DNA of 64,000 nt from Serratia sp. Ag1. Lineage in GTDB: Bacteria; Pseudomonadota; Gammaproteobacteria; Enterobacterales; Enterobacteriaceae. This document shows, one piece after another, positions 51,824-60,228 of this stretch; the first letter of the stretch is position 1, and each line of letters begins with the position of its first letter. A model generated the notes under the pieces. That model saw nothing but the letters and a program-made list of their open reading frames with translations. It was not told where the DNA came from and made no database searches. Position numbers and translations under genes: made by a program. The stretch is from the NCBI RefSeq assembly GCF_000743355.1, contig NZ_JQEI01000003.1, positions 310,001 to 374,000 on the forward strand, read 5' to 3'.

Positions 51824-52025
51824 TTAAAACCTTATTTAAAACCGATAAAAAACAGGAAAATTATAACTGCCGCACGGAACCGATGAAAAAAAGCACCGCC
51901 GAATATTCTCGCCACTTAGGCTTATTTTCGTAAAGCCAATAAGATTGACATCACCCTACAAATTATCCTGCTTCATACCCAGGAGTAATAATTATTATTA
52001 ATGTGGAATGCTGGAGAGAAAAAGA

Positions 52026-53384
52026 ATGGAAAAAATAAGCACCATCAAACAGGGAAAAGAACTGGAGGAGAATTATTCCGATTCTATCCATCCGATGCCA
52101 CCTGGCGGAATAATAGTACGTTCGGCAAGAATTAAAAAAATCCAGACTACCGCGATGATTCTGTTATTTCTTGCCGCCATCATTAATTTTCTCGATCGCA
52201 GTTCACTTTCTGTGGCGAACTCGACGATCCGTGAAGAAATGGGCCTGAGCGGCACAGAAATCGGCCTGCTGCTCTCAGCTTTCTCACTGGCTTATGGTAT
52301 CGCACAACTGCCCTGCGGCCCGCTGCTGGATCGCAAAGGGCCACGCATTATGCTCGGCATCGGGATGTTCGTCTGGTCGCTGTTCCAGACCATTTCCGGG
52401 ATGATCCACAATTTCACCCAGTTTATCTGGGTGCGTATCGGCCTGGGCATCGGCGAAGCACCAATGAACCCGTGCGGCGTTAAAGTCATTAACGATTGGT
52501 TCAACATCAAAGATCGCGGTATGCCGATGGGCATTTTCAACTCAGCGTCCACCATCGGCTTGGCCATCAGCCCGCCAATCCTCACCGCCATGATGTTGCT
52601 GCTCGGCTGGCGAGGCATGTTTATCACCATTGGCCTGCTGGGGATTGTCCTGTCCATCGGCTGGTACATGTTGTACCGCAACCGCCAAGACATCGATTTG
52701 AGTGAGCAGGAGCAAAATTATCTTAATGCGGGCAGCGTCAGCGCAGGCCGTGAACCAATGAATTTCAAGGAGTGGCGGGCACTGTTCAGAAACCGCACCA
52801 TGTGGGGAATGATGATCGGTTTTAGCGGCATCAACTACACCGCCTGGCTGTATCTGGCGTGGCTGCCAGGTTATTTGCAAACCACTTACCATCTGGATCT
52901 GAAGAGCACCGGTATGCTGGCGGCGATCCCATTCCTGTTTGGTGCCGCAGGCATGCTGTCTAACGGATTCGTCACCGACTTCCTGGTGCGCCGTGGCATG
53001 GCCCCGCTCAAAAGCCGCAAAATCTGTATTGTCACCGGTATGCTGTTATCCGCCGCATTTACCTCTATCGTGGCTCAGGCGACCACCACCACCAGCGCCG
53101 TCGCGTTGATCAGTATGGCGCTGTTCTGCATCCACTTTGCCGGAACCTCCTGCTGGGGGCTGATCCACGTCGCGGTCACTTCACGCATGACTGCTTCAGT
53201 GGGCAGTATTCAGAATTTTGCCAGTTTCGTGTTTGCCTCATTCGCCCCGGTGGTCACTGGCTGGATATTGGACACCACCCACTCGTTCAGCCTGGCTCTG
53301 ATCATCAGTTCCTGCGTGACCATTATCGGTGCGCTTTCATATGTATTTATTGTCAAACAGCCGATTACCGACCAGAGCGCCTGA
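52026..53384 (+). CDS. lgoT: L-galactonate MFS transporter LgoT (YjjL)
   Basis: A 452-residue major facilitator superfamily transporter with twelve predicted segments after a long cytoplasmic N-terminus. ATG 52026 follows GGAGAG; an in-frame ATG-less extension begins further left but is not needed. MFS signature is LAYGIAQLPCGPLLDRKGPR, then GEAPMNPCGVKVINDWFNIK and CIHFAGTSCWGLIHVA. It matches the anion:cation (ACS/hexuronate) group that includes E. coli LgoT and carries L-galactonate into the cell. It is divergent from lgoD and preceded by a 233-base region holding the palindrome. Confidence 0.88.
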   Translation: MEKISTIKQGKELEENYSDSIHPMPPGGIIVRSARIKKIQTTAMILLFLAAIINFLDRSSLSVANSTIREEMGLSGTEIGLLLSAFSLAYGIAQLPCGPLLDRKGPRIMLGIGMFVWSLFQTISGMIHNFTQFIWVRIGLGIGEAPMNPCGVKVINDWFNIKDRGMPMGIFNSASTIGLAISPPILTAMMLLLGWRGMFITIGLLGIVLSIGWYMLYRNRQDIDLSEQEQNYLNAGSVSAGREPMNFKEWRALFRNRTMWGMMIGFSGINYTAWLYLAWLPGYLQTTYHLDLKSTGMLAAIPFLFGAAGMLSNGFVTDFLVRRGMAPLKSRKICIVTGMLLSAAFTSIVAQATTTTSAVALISMALFCIHFAGTSCWGLIHVAVTSRMTASVGSIQNFASFVFASFAPVVTGWILDTTHSFSLALIISSCVTIIGALSYVFIVKQPITDQSA

Positions 53385-53405
53385 TAATTTGGTGCAAACC
53401 GTCAA

Positions 53406-53426
53406 AACGGGCCGTTAAGGCCCGTT
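53406..53426. terminator. Hairpin after lgoT
   Basis: AACGGGCC (53406-53413), loop GTTAA, GGCCCGTT (53419-53426): a perfect eight-base stem, 22 bases after the lgoT stop, followed by AGAGCTTG and hence without a T-run on the plus strand. Confidence 0.65.
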
Positions 53427-53435
53427 AGAGCTTGA

Positions 53436-53513
53436 TGACAAAGTGGTCTTTTAGCCCGAGATACCTGGGTCTAGCACACAGAGGGGCGCTCCCCCTAATA
53501 ACGAGCTTTGTCA
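53436..53513. repeat. 78-base inverted-repeat element between lgoT and the isochorismatase gene
   Basis: TGACAAAG (53436-53443) and CTTTGTCA (53506-53513) are exact inverted copies at the ends of a 78-base segment that contains an internal GGGGCGCTCCCC hairpin. It may be a decayed miniature element or an mRNA structure; no target duplication was recognised. Confidence 0.35.
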
Positions 53514-53533
53514 GCAGTCTGCGTTATCGCCCC

Positions 53534-54061
53534 TCAAAAACAGATCTCTTCTGCAGGAACCGCGCGGATCGGGATGCCGAAACTCTGAATATTCGACAAC
53601 GTAGCATTGTGATGTGCCCGAATCTGCAACCCACTGGCATGCGGTTTGTCGTGGCTGGTGTGTGCATCCGCCGCCAACACCACCGGATACCCCAGACCTG
53701 CGGCACGGCGGGTGGTGGTATCCACACAGAACTCCGTGGAATAGCCGCAGATCACCAGTTGCGTAACGCCATTGGCGATCAGCAGTTTGCCCAGGTGGGT
53801 ACGCAAGAATGAATCTGGCGTGGTTTTTTCGATACGCTGATCGCTGGCCTCTACCTGCAAATCCGGGTGGATCTGCCAGGCATCGCTGCCATGGCGCAGT
53901 TCATCGTGCGCGGTCTGGTGCTGAATAAAAATCACCGGCACGCCTGCCTGGCGAGCGCGTTCACTCAGTTGGTTAATGCGCCCAATCACCGCATCGGCTT
54001 CTGCCGGCGGCGGCACAAACAATCCTTTTTGCACATCAATAATCAACAACGCTGATTTCAT
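53534..54061 (-). CDS. Isochorismatase-family cysteine hydrolase
   Basis: A 175-residue protein starting MKSALLIIDVQKGLF. The catalytic triad of the family is intact: Asp9 (LIIDVQ), Lys79 (IEKTTPDSF) and Cys112 (STEFCVDTT). Members hydrolyse amides, isochorismate or nicotinamide-like compounds; the substrate is not known. It ends a minus-strand group and starts 19 bases after the SUFU gene stop, so they are probably one transcript. Confidence 0.87.
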   Translation of the reverse strand: MKSALLIIDVQKGLFVPPPAEADAVIGRINQLSERARQAGVPVIFIQHQTAHDELRHGSDAWQIHPDLQVEASDQRIEKTTPDSFLRTHLGKLLIANGVTQLVICGYSTEFCVDTTTRRAAGLGYPVVLAADAHTSHDKPHASGLQIRAHHNATLSNIQSFGIPIRAVPAEEICF

Positions 54062-54080
54062 AGCCCTCTCCGTTAATAGC

Positions 54081-55181
54081 CTACAGCGGTTGCCGTGGGC
54101 GGAAAATATGGTCAACGCCCTGCTCACGCAGTTTGCTCACCAGTTCGTGCCCACCGTTTGGCGTTGCCTGCGCCCGTTCACGCTCAGTTGCAAATACCGG
54201 GCTGGCCCAGAATATATTCACCGGATCGCCATACTGCTGCGGCAAGGTTAAATGCTCGCTGTACGGGTAGAAGGAGGAAGAAAGCACATAGCCTTCGTAG
54301 CCCAGCGGAACCGCTTCAGATACGATCGTGTGCCCTTCGCCAAACCAGGTGACTTTTGCCCAAGGCACATGGGCAAAACCCGCTAACGCGCTCGCCATCT
54401 GAACGGCCTGATCTTCGCTCATGTACTGGCCGTCGATGGCGATCCCCATCTCCATACGCCGATACTGCGCAGCATCGTCATTAAACAGGATCTCAACCCA
54501 CGGCATGGGCCGAATGCTGACACCAAGAGTCAAAAAATAGTAAATACCGTCGCGTTCATGCTGGGTGATAGCCATCGGTGGCCACTTGCCCTGATCGATG
54601 GCGTAATACTTCACCGAGGGGCCAAAATGTTGCGCATAGCAGGCCTGATATTCGCTTTGCATTTTCGACCACGGATTGCCCTCTTCGCGCTGCCAACTGC
54701 GCCAGAACTGCCGGGTGTTTTCCGCCAGTGCATACTGTGTATTGGTTGAGGCACAGCCCAGCGGATAAACCAGCGAACTTTCTTTGATACAGCTGGCGGA
54801 ATAGCAGGCTGAGTGCTCGATATACAGGCTCCAACCGGGTATCACCGCCAACAATTGCCCGTGATACCACAACGCCGCACCGTCATCGCTTTCCGCCCAG
54901 ACCACCACCAACCCTTGCGCATCCAGCGGCTCTTCCCCTGCCGGATTGCGGCAATACTCAGCGGCCAGCATTGGCGGTTGCCCGGCCTCAATAGCCGCCA
55001 GATCCTCCTGCAAAGGAGCAATACCAAGGTTACGCAGCCAGCAGGCCCGAACCTGAAAGCGCTCTTCATACTCTTCTGTTGGGTAGATATAAAAATAGGC
55101 GGCACGACTGTCTTGCTGAACTACGGCAACCAGTGTCTGGTTCTCATTGCTCACTTCAGCAAGTAAGGTTGACTCGTTCAT
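54081..55181 (-). CDS. Suppressor-of-fused (SUFU) domain protein
   Basis: A 366-residue cytoplasmic protein with no signal or membrane segment. The C-terminal part (YFLTLGVSIRPMPWVEILFND, then RRMEMGIAIDGQYM and HTIVSEAVPLGYEGYVLSS) resembles bacterial SUFU-domain proteins; the N-terminal 190 residues have no clear relative. SUFU-domain proteins often serve as immunity proteins in polymorphic toxin systems, but no toxin gene is recognised next to this one. It may instead have a metabolic or regulatory role with the downstream hydrolase. The family assignment is by pattern and moderate in strength. Confidence 0.6.
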   Translation of the reverse strand: MNESTLLAEVSNENQTLVAVVQQDSRAAYFYIYPTEEYEERFQVRACWLRNLGIAPLQEDLAAIEAGQPPMLAAEYCRNPAGEEPLDAQGLVVVWAESDDGAALWYHGQLLAVIPGWSLYIEHSACYSASCIKESSLVYPLGCASTNTQYALAENTRQFWRSWQREEGNPWSKMQSEYQACYAQHFGPSVKYYAIDQGKWPPMAITQHERDGIYYFLTLGVSIRPMPWVEILFNDDAAQYRRMEMGIAIDGQYMSEDQAVQMASALAGFAHVPWAKVTWFGEGHTIVSEAVPLGYEGYVLSSSFYPYSEHLTLPQQYGDPVNIFWASPVFATERERAQATPNGGHELVSKLREQGVDHIFRPRQPL

Positions 55182-55254
55182 ATCACCTCAATCAGGTTAC
55201 GGCACAGAATAATGCCACGCACTATACCAAATATAGCGCTATGTATTCCCAACG

Positions 55255-56130
55255 TTAATCCACCGTTTTCGCCATCCGCCGTACCGCTCGTGGATAAGCC
55301 CCATTGCGCACCGCAGCACGTAAAACTCGTGCGACGCCCCTTACCCCAACCCGTACCAAGCGCCGTTTGGCTTTCCCCAGAGTAAACCCCAACTGCTGCT
55401 GCGCCCAGTTGGGCAGCAGATCGATACCGGCCTGCATCACCAGAGCACCAAATGGCCGCGCCAATGCACTGGGAACCGGGGCCGCCAACAGAATACGCAC
55501 CACCGCCAGAGTACGCTCGTCACAGATCAGTTGCGGGCGCATCTGTTGCAGGTAATCGGCCACTGCTGCGCATGAGGTGGGTACATCACGCGCGCCCAAC
55601 GCTTCAGCAACGCGAGCGGCTTCCTGGTAATAGGCATCCTGCCGGGCCGGAGAGAGATGTGGGTTGCGGTAACGCAGATATGAAGCCAGAAAACGGCTAC
55701 TTTCTGCCACATGCACCCAGGTTAACAAAGACGGATCGCTGGCAGCATAAGGTTCACCACGGTTCCCCGTGCCGGTAACCTGCAGGTGAATGGCTTTAAC
55801 TTTAGCGATCAGGCGTTCGGCTTCCGCCGTGGGGCCAAAAGAGGTGACGGAGATAAACTGACTGGTGCGACACAAGCGGCCCAGCATGTCCTCGCGGAAA
55901 TTGGAGTGATCCCAAACGCCAGCCAATGCCAGCGGATGCAACATCTGGAGCAACAATGCGCTGACGCCGCCACACAGCATGGCAGTAAAATCACTATGCA
56001 CTTGCCAGGTCACCGATTGCGGGCCAAACAGCCCCGGATCGCCGGGTGGGTTCTCAAAATCGATCCCACCAAGTGCCAGCCCGGTCAGGCTGAGCACCTG
56101 TTTTTCAATTGCTGTGCGTAGTGCTTCCAT
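55255..56130 (-). CDS. MpaB-type (DUF2236) oxygenase-like protein
   Basis: A 291-residue protein. Family features are VHSDFTAMLCGGVSALLLQMLHP (LQ.LHP), VWDHSNFREDMLGRLCRTSQF and LLTWVHVAES, which match the DUF2236/MpaB group of Fungi and bacteria, related to latex-clearing proteins and possibly haem-binding oxygenases. The C-terminus is strongly basic. The substrate is not known. It lies 18 bases downstream of the SLC13-like gene, so they are probably co-transcribed. Confidence 0.8.
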   Translation of the reverse strand: MEALRTAIEKQVLSLTGLALGGIDFENPPGDPGLFGPQSVTWQVHSDFTAMLCGGVSALLLQMLHPLALAGVWDHSNFREDMLGRLCRTSQFISVTSFGPTAEAERLIAKVKAIHLQVTGTGNRGEPYAASDPSLLTWVHVAESSRFLASYLRYRNPHLSPARQDAYYQEAARVAEALGARDVPTSCAAVADYLQQMRPQLICDERTLAVVRILLAAPVPSALARPFGALVMQAGIDLLPNWAQQQLGFTLGKAKRRLVRVGVRGVARVLRAAVRNGAYPRAVRRMAKTVD

Positions 56131-56148
56131 CCTACTGCCCTTCTCTGT

Positions 56149-57447
56149 TTAACCTATCCAGCCCAATAACCTGAACCACAGGTAATCCAACGGCACCAGT
56201 AGCCCGAAGGTCAGGACGGCCAACAGCAGGCACAACTTCAAGCCTTCACGCGGCGGAACTTTGCCCATACCCATGGCCACCACAATCGGCGATGCCTGGT
56301 ATGGCAGCAGCGGCGTAGAATAACCGATCGCCTGCGTCATCAATACCGTGAGCAACGGCAAGCCACTGCCATCCGCCAACACCTGCGCCAATGGGGTGAA
56401 CAACGCAGGCACGCCGTTAGCCGTCACAACAAAGTTCAATAGCGTGGTGATGCCAATCAGTGAAGCAAAGGCAACAAATGGCCGCTCCTGATTTTGCGGT
56501 ATCACATTCAGCAACGCATTCCCTAGCCAGTTCCCCAACCCGGAGTGGCTCACCAACGCCGTTAACCCCAAGATGCCCGCCACATAAATACAGGTGCGGA
56601 TATTGACCCCGGCAGCAAATTGCTCACCGGTCAGGAAGCCAATGCGCGGTAACAAACAGAAACAGGCGGCGGCTAAACCAACCCAGGCCGGGGCCATACC
56701 ATGCCAACGATCGGTGAGCCATAACAGCACCGTGATAAACAGCAGGAGAATGAGCCGCCACTCTGCTGCGCTCAGCGCAACCTGTTCCCTTGTTCTCTCC
56801 ACTTTTTGCGGAGTAGCGCGAAATAACCAGCAGATACAGAACGTGAGCAGCGCTCCTTTGGCGATCCCCAGGATCGGAGCATGTAACACCAGGTAGGTAA
56901 TGTAGGTGAAATGAATACCAAATGTGCTTTCAGCCGCTCCACTCATTACCAGATTGGGTACATTGGCAGGCAAAATGCTGGCAGAAAGTTGGAAAGTGCC
57001 AAAACCCACGGCTAACGCCAAACCAATCCGGCCACGTGAACCCTCAGCCAGCCCTGCACGCCCCGCCAGGGCCATAACGATTGGCATCAACAATGTGATG
57101 CGCCCCATATTCGATGGCATGATAAACGCCAATGCGTAGCTGATCGCTACCACGCCCCCCACTAACCGCAACCAGGAGTTTGCCAGATAAGGCAAAATAC
57201 GGTTGGCAAGCCGATCGGCAAGCCCGGTTGAGCGGATGGCTGCGCCCAAAACAAAACCGCTCAATACCAGCCAAAATGCCGAAGAGGCAAAACCAGAGAA
57301 CACTACACCGGCTGGTGCCAGTTGCAGTAGCATTACCGCTGCAAAAAATAGCAGAGCAACCAGATACTCAGGCAGACGGGACGTCGCCCACAGCACGATC
57401 ACCACCAGAGTGACCAACGCAGAAACTGCCATCGGGTGCCACATCAT
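56149..57447 (-). CDS. SLC13/DASS-like anion transporter
   Basis: A 432-residue integral membrane protein with about twelve segments. ATG 57447 has AGGGAG upstream; a TTG 39 bases earlier is possible but lacks a good site. Pattern features include PSNMGRITLLMPIVMALAGR and the repeated-half features TTLLNFVVTANGVPALFTPLA and GYSTPLLPYQASPIVVAMGM, consistent with the ion-transporter superfamily (DASS/CitMHS), which carries dicarboxylates, citrate, sulfate or related anions. The substrate is not known. It precedes the MpaB gene. Confidence 0.8.
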   Translation of the reverse strand: MMWHPMAVSALVTLVVIVLWATSRLPEYLVALLFFAAVMLLQLAPAGVVFSGFASSAFWLVLSGFVLGAAIRSTGLADRLANRILPYLANSWLRLVGGVVAISYALAFIMPSNMGRITLLMPIVMALAGRAGLAEGSRGRIGLALAVGFGTFQLSASILPANVPNLVMSGAAESTFGIHFTYITYLVLHAPILGIAKGALLTFCICWLFRATPQKVERTREQVALSAAEWRLILLLFITVLLWLTDRWHGMAPAWVGLAAACFCLLPRIGFLTGEQFAAGVNIRTCIYVAGILGLTALVSHSGLGNWLGNALLNVIPQNQERPFVAFASLIGITTLLNFVVTANGVPALFTPLAQVLADGSGLPLLTVLMTQAIGYSTPLLPYQASPIVVAMGMGKVPPREGLKLCLLLAVLTFGLLVPLDYLWFRLLGWIG

Positions 57448-57837
57448 ACCCGTTACTCCCTGTTTAGGTTGCTCTTTTGTTATCAATAAGTTGTATCTTC
57501 ACATAAGGGGAAAAGCGGTTTAGTGAAGGCGTTCACAATTCAACAGGCCATAACCAAAATTATTTGGGGCATACCTGACAATATCGTTTCGAAAATATCA
57601 TATTGACAAAACTATAACCGTAGTGACAACGTAAGAAATTCTTTTCTGATGAAAGGGACTTGAACTAACCAGATGATATTACTCAGCAATATTATTTGAT
57701 AGAAAGCACATAAAAATTAAAATAGTAATAGAGTGAAAGAATAACGAGCAGATACGATTGTATTGAAAATATCAACGCTATCTTTTCAAAAAATTGACAA
57801 GGATTAATTATTTTTATAATAACCAGAGGATTTGATT
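57448..57837. other. 390-base AT-rich gap
   Basis: No gene of useful length on either strand. The composition (long runs of A and T from about 57560 to 57837) differs sharply from the GC-richer genes on the left. The right end should contain the promoter of the following unrecognised gene. No repeat or known element was recognised. Confidence 0.5.
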
Positions 57838-58422
57838 ATGACTGTCAGGTTTTTTTTAAGTTTCTTTTTACTCTCATCTTTGAGTTACCTTTTTTGCAGC
57901 AACGGTGTTGCAAGCAGCACAGGTACGCTTACGGTCAAGTTTGGCCAGACGACAGAGGATAGATTTAAGCAAACCCACCCTAATGCAGTGAATATCGGTT
58001 TCAATAACCTATTGAAAGGTAACATTTATCAAGAGAATCCCAACACCCATAAAGACGTGCGTAAAGACATTGTTTTTGAAGAGCTCGAAAATGTTTTGGT
58101 ATTATTTGACCAGAGTAAAAACCTGCTGGCATTACAGCTGCAATTTAAAGGCAATACCTTTGGCATTCTGGGTTCAGGCTTGGCGAAAAAATACTCCACC
58201 ATTAAAAGTAAAGAAACTCTGATCGGCAGTAAATATCTGGAAATGTACAATGAGGGGGTTTCTATTTACTTGATCAAACCCTCCATATTTTCAGACACCT
58301 TCTTACTTTATATAAGGTCTGAAGATAAAAAGAAAATTTTAAAACATGCCCCCAGTGACCTGCTTGAAGATGGAGGTCGATTTTTGGACTTCATCGCGGA
58401 GAAGGTTTTTTCGCCACAATAG
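57838..58422 (+). CDS. Unrecognised secreted protein in AT-rich DNA
   Basis: A 194-residue protein with AGAGGA seven bases before ATG 57838. A signal peptide (FFLSFFLLSSLSYLFCSNGVA) is followed by a soluble, Lys-rich domain (KFGQTTEDRFKQTHPNAVN, then IVFEELENVLVLFDQSKN). No catalytic motif and no family are recognised. A Cys in the signal region lies in LFCSNG, not a clear lipobox. The low GC content suggests recent acquisition. The predicted domain could be a periplasmic binding or inhibitor fold, which is only a guess. Confidence 0.6.
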   Translation: MTVRFFLSFFLLSSLSYLFCSNGVASSTGTLTVKFGQTTEDRFKQTHPNAVNIGFNNLLKGNIYQENPNTHKDVRKDIVFEELENVLVLFDQSKNLLALQLQFKGNTFGILGSGLAKKYSTIKSKETLIGSKYLEMYNEGVSIYLIKPSIFSDTFLLYIRSEDKKKILKHAPSDLLEDGGRFLDFIAEKVFSPQ

Positions 58423-58657
58423 CCTGATGCAACGGAGCCAACACAACCAGCCTGGACTCCTGGCAACCTTCGGCTTTCCCGAGCAACAGCGGCAGTGCCG
58501 TCTATAGGTATTGGCAGAATCAATGTAAACTATGGCCAGTTTTGCAGCGCTTGATATCATACCGGCAATAAACTAACTTTTGCCTTTTTGGTCTAAATTT
58601 AGAGTATCAACGCAAGCAAACCATTCACACCGGGGCCTAAATAGGGTACAAGGCTGC

Positions 58658-59503
58658 ATGAAAATTCCAAAACGACTCCAGCCATTGGTGGATGATGGCC
58701 TGATCGATGATGTCATCCGCCGTTTGAAGAGTGGCAAAGAAGCCGACGTATTTATCGTGCGCTGCGGTGAAGAGATCCGCTGCGCCAAAGTGTATAAAGA
58801 AGCCGAAAAACGTAACTTCAAGCAGGCCGTGCATTATCAGGAAGGCCGCAAAGTACGCAACAGCCGCGATGCGCGCGCCATGAGCAAAGGCTCCAAATTT
58901 GGCCGCCAACAGCAGGAAGAAGCCTGGCAGAATACCGAGGTGGATGCTCTCCACCTGCTTGCCAAAGCCGGTGTGCGGGTGCCACAGCCGGACATCTGTC
59001 TGGACGGCGTGCTGCTGATGGAACTGATCACCGACGACGAAGGCCTGGTTGCTCCGCGCCTGAGCGATGTGATGTTAACGCCTGAGCAGGCGCTCCACGA
59101 TCACGCGCTGATGATGAACTATGCGGTGCGCATGCTGTGCGCTGGTTTGGTGCACGGCGATCTCTCTGAATTTAACGTGCTGATGGATAAAGACGGGCCA
59201 GTGATTATCGATCTGCCGCAGGTGGTGGACGCCGCCGCCAACAACCATGCTAAAAGCATGTTCGAACGCGATATCAACAACATGACCCAGTATTACGGCC
59301 AATATGCGCCAGAATTGCTGGGCAGCAAGTACGCCAAAGAGATTTGGGCGCTATATCAGGAAGGTAATCTGACGCCAGAAACCGAACTGACCGGTAAGTT
59401 TACCGAAAGCAGTAAACGCGCTGACGTCGGATCGGTTCTGGACGAAATCCAGGCCGCCAGCGACGAACATCAACGCCAGCTATTGGCACGTAACGCAGAG
59501 TGA
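58658..59503 (+). CDS. RIO-family serine protein kinase
   Basis: A 281-residue RIO1-like kinase. ATG 58658 starts MKIPKRLQPLVDDGLIDDV; an upstream in-frame region is not needed. The P-loop-like GKEADVFIVRCG, invariant Lys (CAKVYKEAEKRNF), catalytic HGDLSEFNVLMD (about 166-177) and metal-binding IIDLPQ (about 182-187) are intact. RIO kinases mature ribosomes in archaea and eukaryotes; bacterial members are less well understood. It is a single gene with a hairpin just after its stop. Confidence 0.88.
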   Translation: MKIPKRLQPLVDDGLIDDVIRRLKSGKEADVFIVRCGEEIRCAKVYKEAEKRNFKQAVHYQEGRKVRNSRDARAMSKGSKFGRQQQEEAWQNTEVDALHLLAKAGVRVPQPDICLDGVLLMELITDDEGLVAPRLSDVMLTPEQALHDHALMMNYAVRMLCAGLVHGDLSEFNVLMDKDGPVIIDLPQVVDAAANNHAKSMFERDINNMTQYYGQYAPELLGSKYAKEIWALYQEGNLTPETELTGKFTESSKRADVGSVLDEIQAASDEHQRQLLARNAE

Positions 59504-59507
59504 TCGC

Positions 59508-59530
59508 TTCCCCGGTGCACCGCCGGGGAG
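59508..59530. terminator. Hairpin between RIO kinase and methyltransferase-like genes
   Basis: CCCCGG (59510-59515) pairs with CCGGGG (59523-59528) across TGCACCG, extended by T-A and T-G pairs. It is between two convergent genes and has no T-run. Confidence 0.6.
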
Positions 59531-59548
59531 CCCCAACCTGAAACAACG

Positions 59549-60013
59549 TTACAGCCAGCGCCGCACCCGCTGGCAAAACGCCGCATAGTCAGCCCCGAAA
59601 CGTGCACTGAGAAACGCCTCCTCGCGTGGAACCTGCACCTTGTGCAGATAGATGAAAAACACCAACCACCAAAACCAAACGCCAGCACTCCCCAATAACA
59701 CCGCCCAGGCGGCCAACAGCAGTAGCTGCCCCAGGTAGATCGGGTTGCGGCTGAAACGGAAGATACCGCTGACCAGCAACGCATTAACCTGCTGCGGTTT
59801 TTCTGGGTGCAGCGTGGTACCTGCCCGGAAAAAATGCAGGCAGGCACTGAGCGTCAGCGCGACAGAAGCCAACAACAGCATCCCCGTGATTAATAGAGTG
59901 GGCAGATGCCACTGCCAGTACTCAACCGCAAGGCTACGCGTGCCCAACATGCTCGCGGCGCAGGCGACCAGCACCACAGGCGGCAGAGTCAGCCAATGAG
60001 TCCATTTCTTCAT
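59549..60013 (-). CDS. Isoprenylcysteine-methyltransferase-like membrane protein
   Basis: A 154-residue inner-membrane protein starting ATG 60013. It has three to four hydrophobic segments and the motif GIFRFSRNPIYLGQLLLLAAWA near the middle, which is the ICMT/PEMT-type SAM-binding region (RNP.Y). The C-terminus is VPREEAFLSARFGADY, also typical. Such proteins methylate a small substrate at the membrane; the substrate is unknown. It is convergent with the RIO gene and preceded by repeats. Confidence 0.85.
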   Translation of the reverse strand: MKKWTHWLTLPPVVLVACAASMLGTRSLAVEYWQWHLPTLLITGMLLLASVALTLSACLHFFRAGTTLHPEKPQQVNALLVSGIFRFSRNPIYLGQLLLLAAWAVLLGSAGVWFWWLVFFIYLHKVQVPREEAFLSARFGADYAAFCQRVRRWL

Positions 60014-60060
60014 GTTGTCGCATTCCCCATATCCAGTGGATTTCAAGAGGGTTACAGAAA

Positions 60061-60104
60061 TACACCCAAAATAATCCGAGTTGCTTGAAGCAAGACGGGT
60101 ATAT
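60061..60104. repeat. Short form of the palindromic repeat
   Basis: Left half TACACCCAAAATAATCCGAG followed by TTGCTTG, then directly AAGCAAG and CGGGTATA at 60091-60104. It appears to be the full element (60102-60228) with its middle removed, placed in tandem. Confidence 0.6.
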
Positions 60105-60228
60105 ACCCAAAATAATTCGAGTTGCTTGTAGGCGGCAACTGAACGAAGCCCCAGGAGCTTACTCAAGTAAGTGACTGGGGTGAGTGAAGGCAGCCAACAC
60201 CCAAGCAACTTGAAGTATGAAGGGTATA
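60102..60228. repeat. Full palindromic intergenic repeat
   Basis: About 127 bases with inverted ends: TATACCCAAAATAATTCGAG plus TTGCTTG on the left, and CAAGCAACTTGAAGTATGAA plus GGGTATA on the right. The centre holds AGGAGCTTACTCAAGTAAGT and CACCCC-like stretches. It resembles a repeat class common between Serratia and Yersinia genes (possibly the YPAL type); the name is not certain. It is entirely intergenic, upstream of the AraC-type gene. Confidence 0.65.

Noticed and set aside
54081-55181. Toxin-immunity module around the SUFU-domain gene
   Set aside because: No Rhs, contact-dependent inhibition or toxin-like gene is recognisable within several kilobases on either side, so only the SUFU family call is kept.
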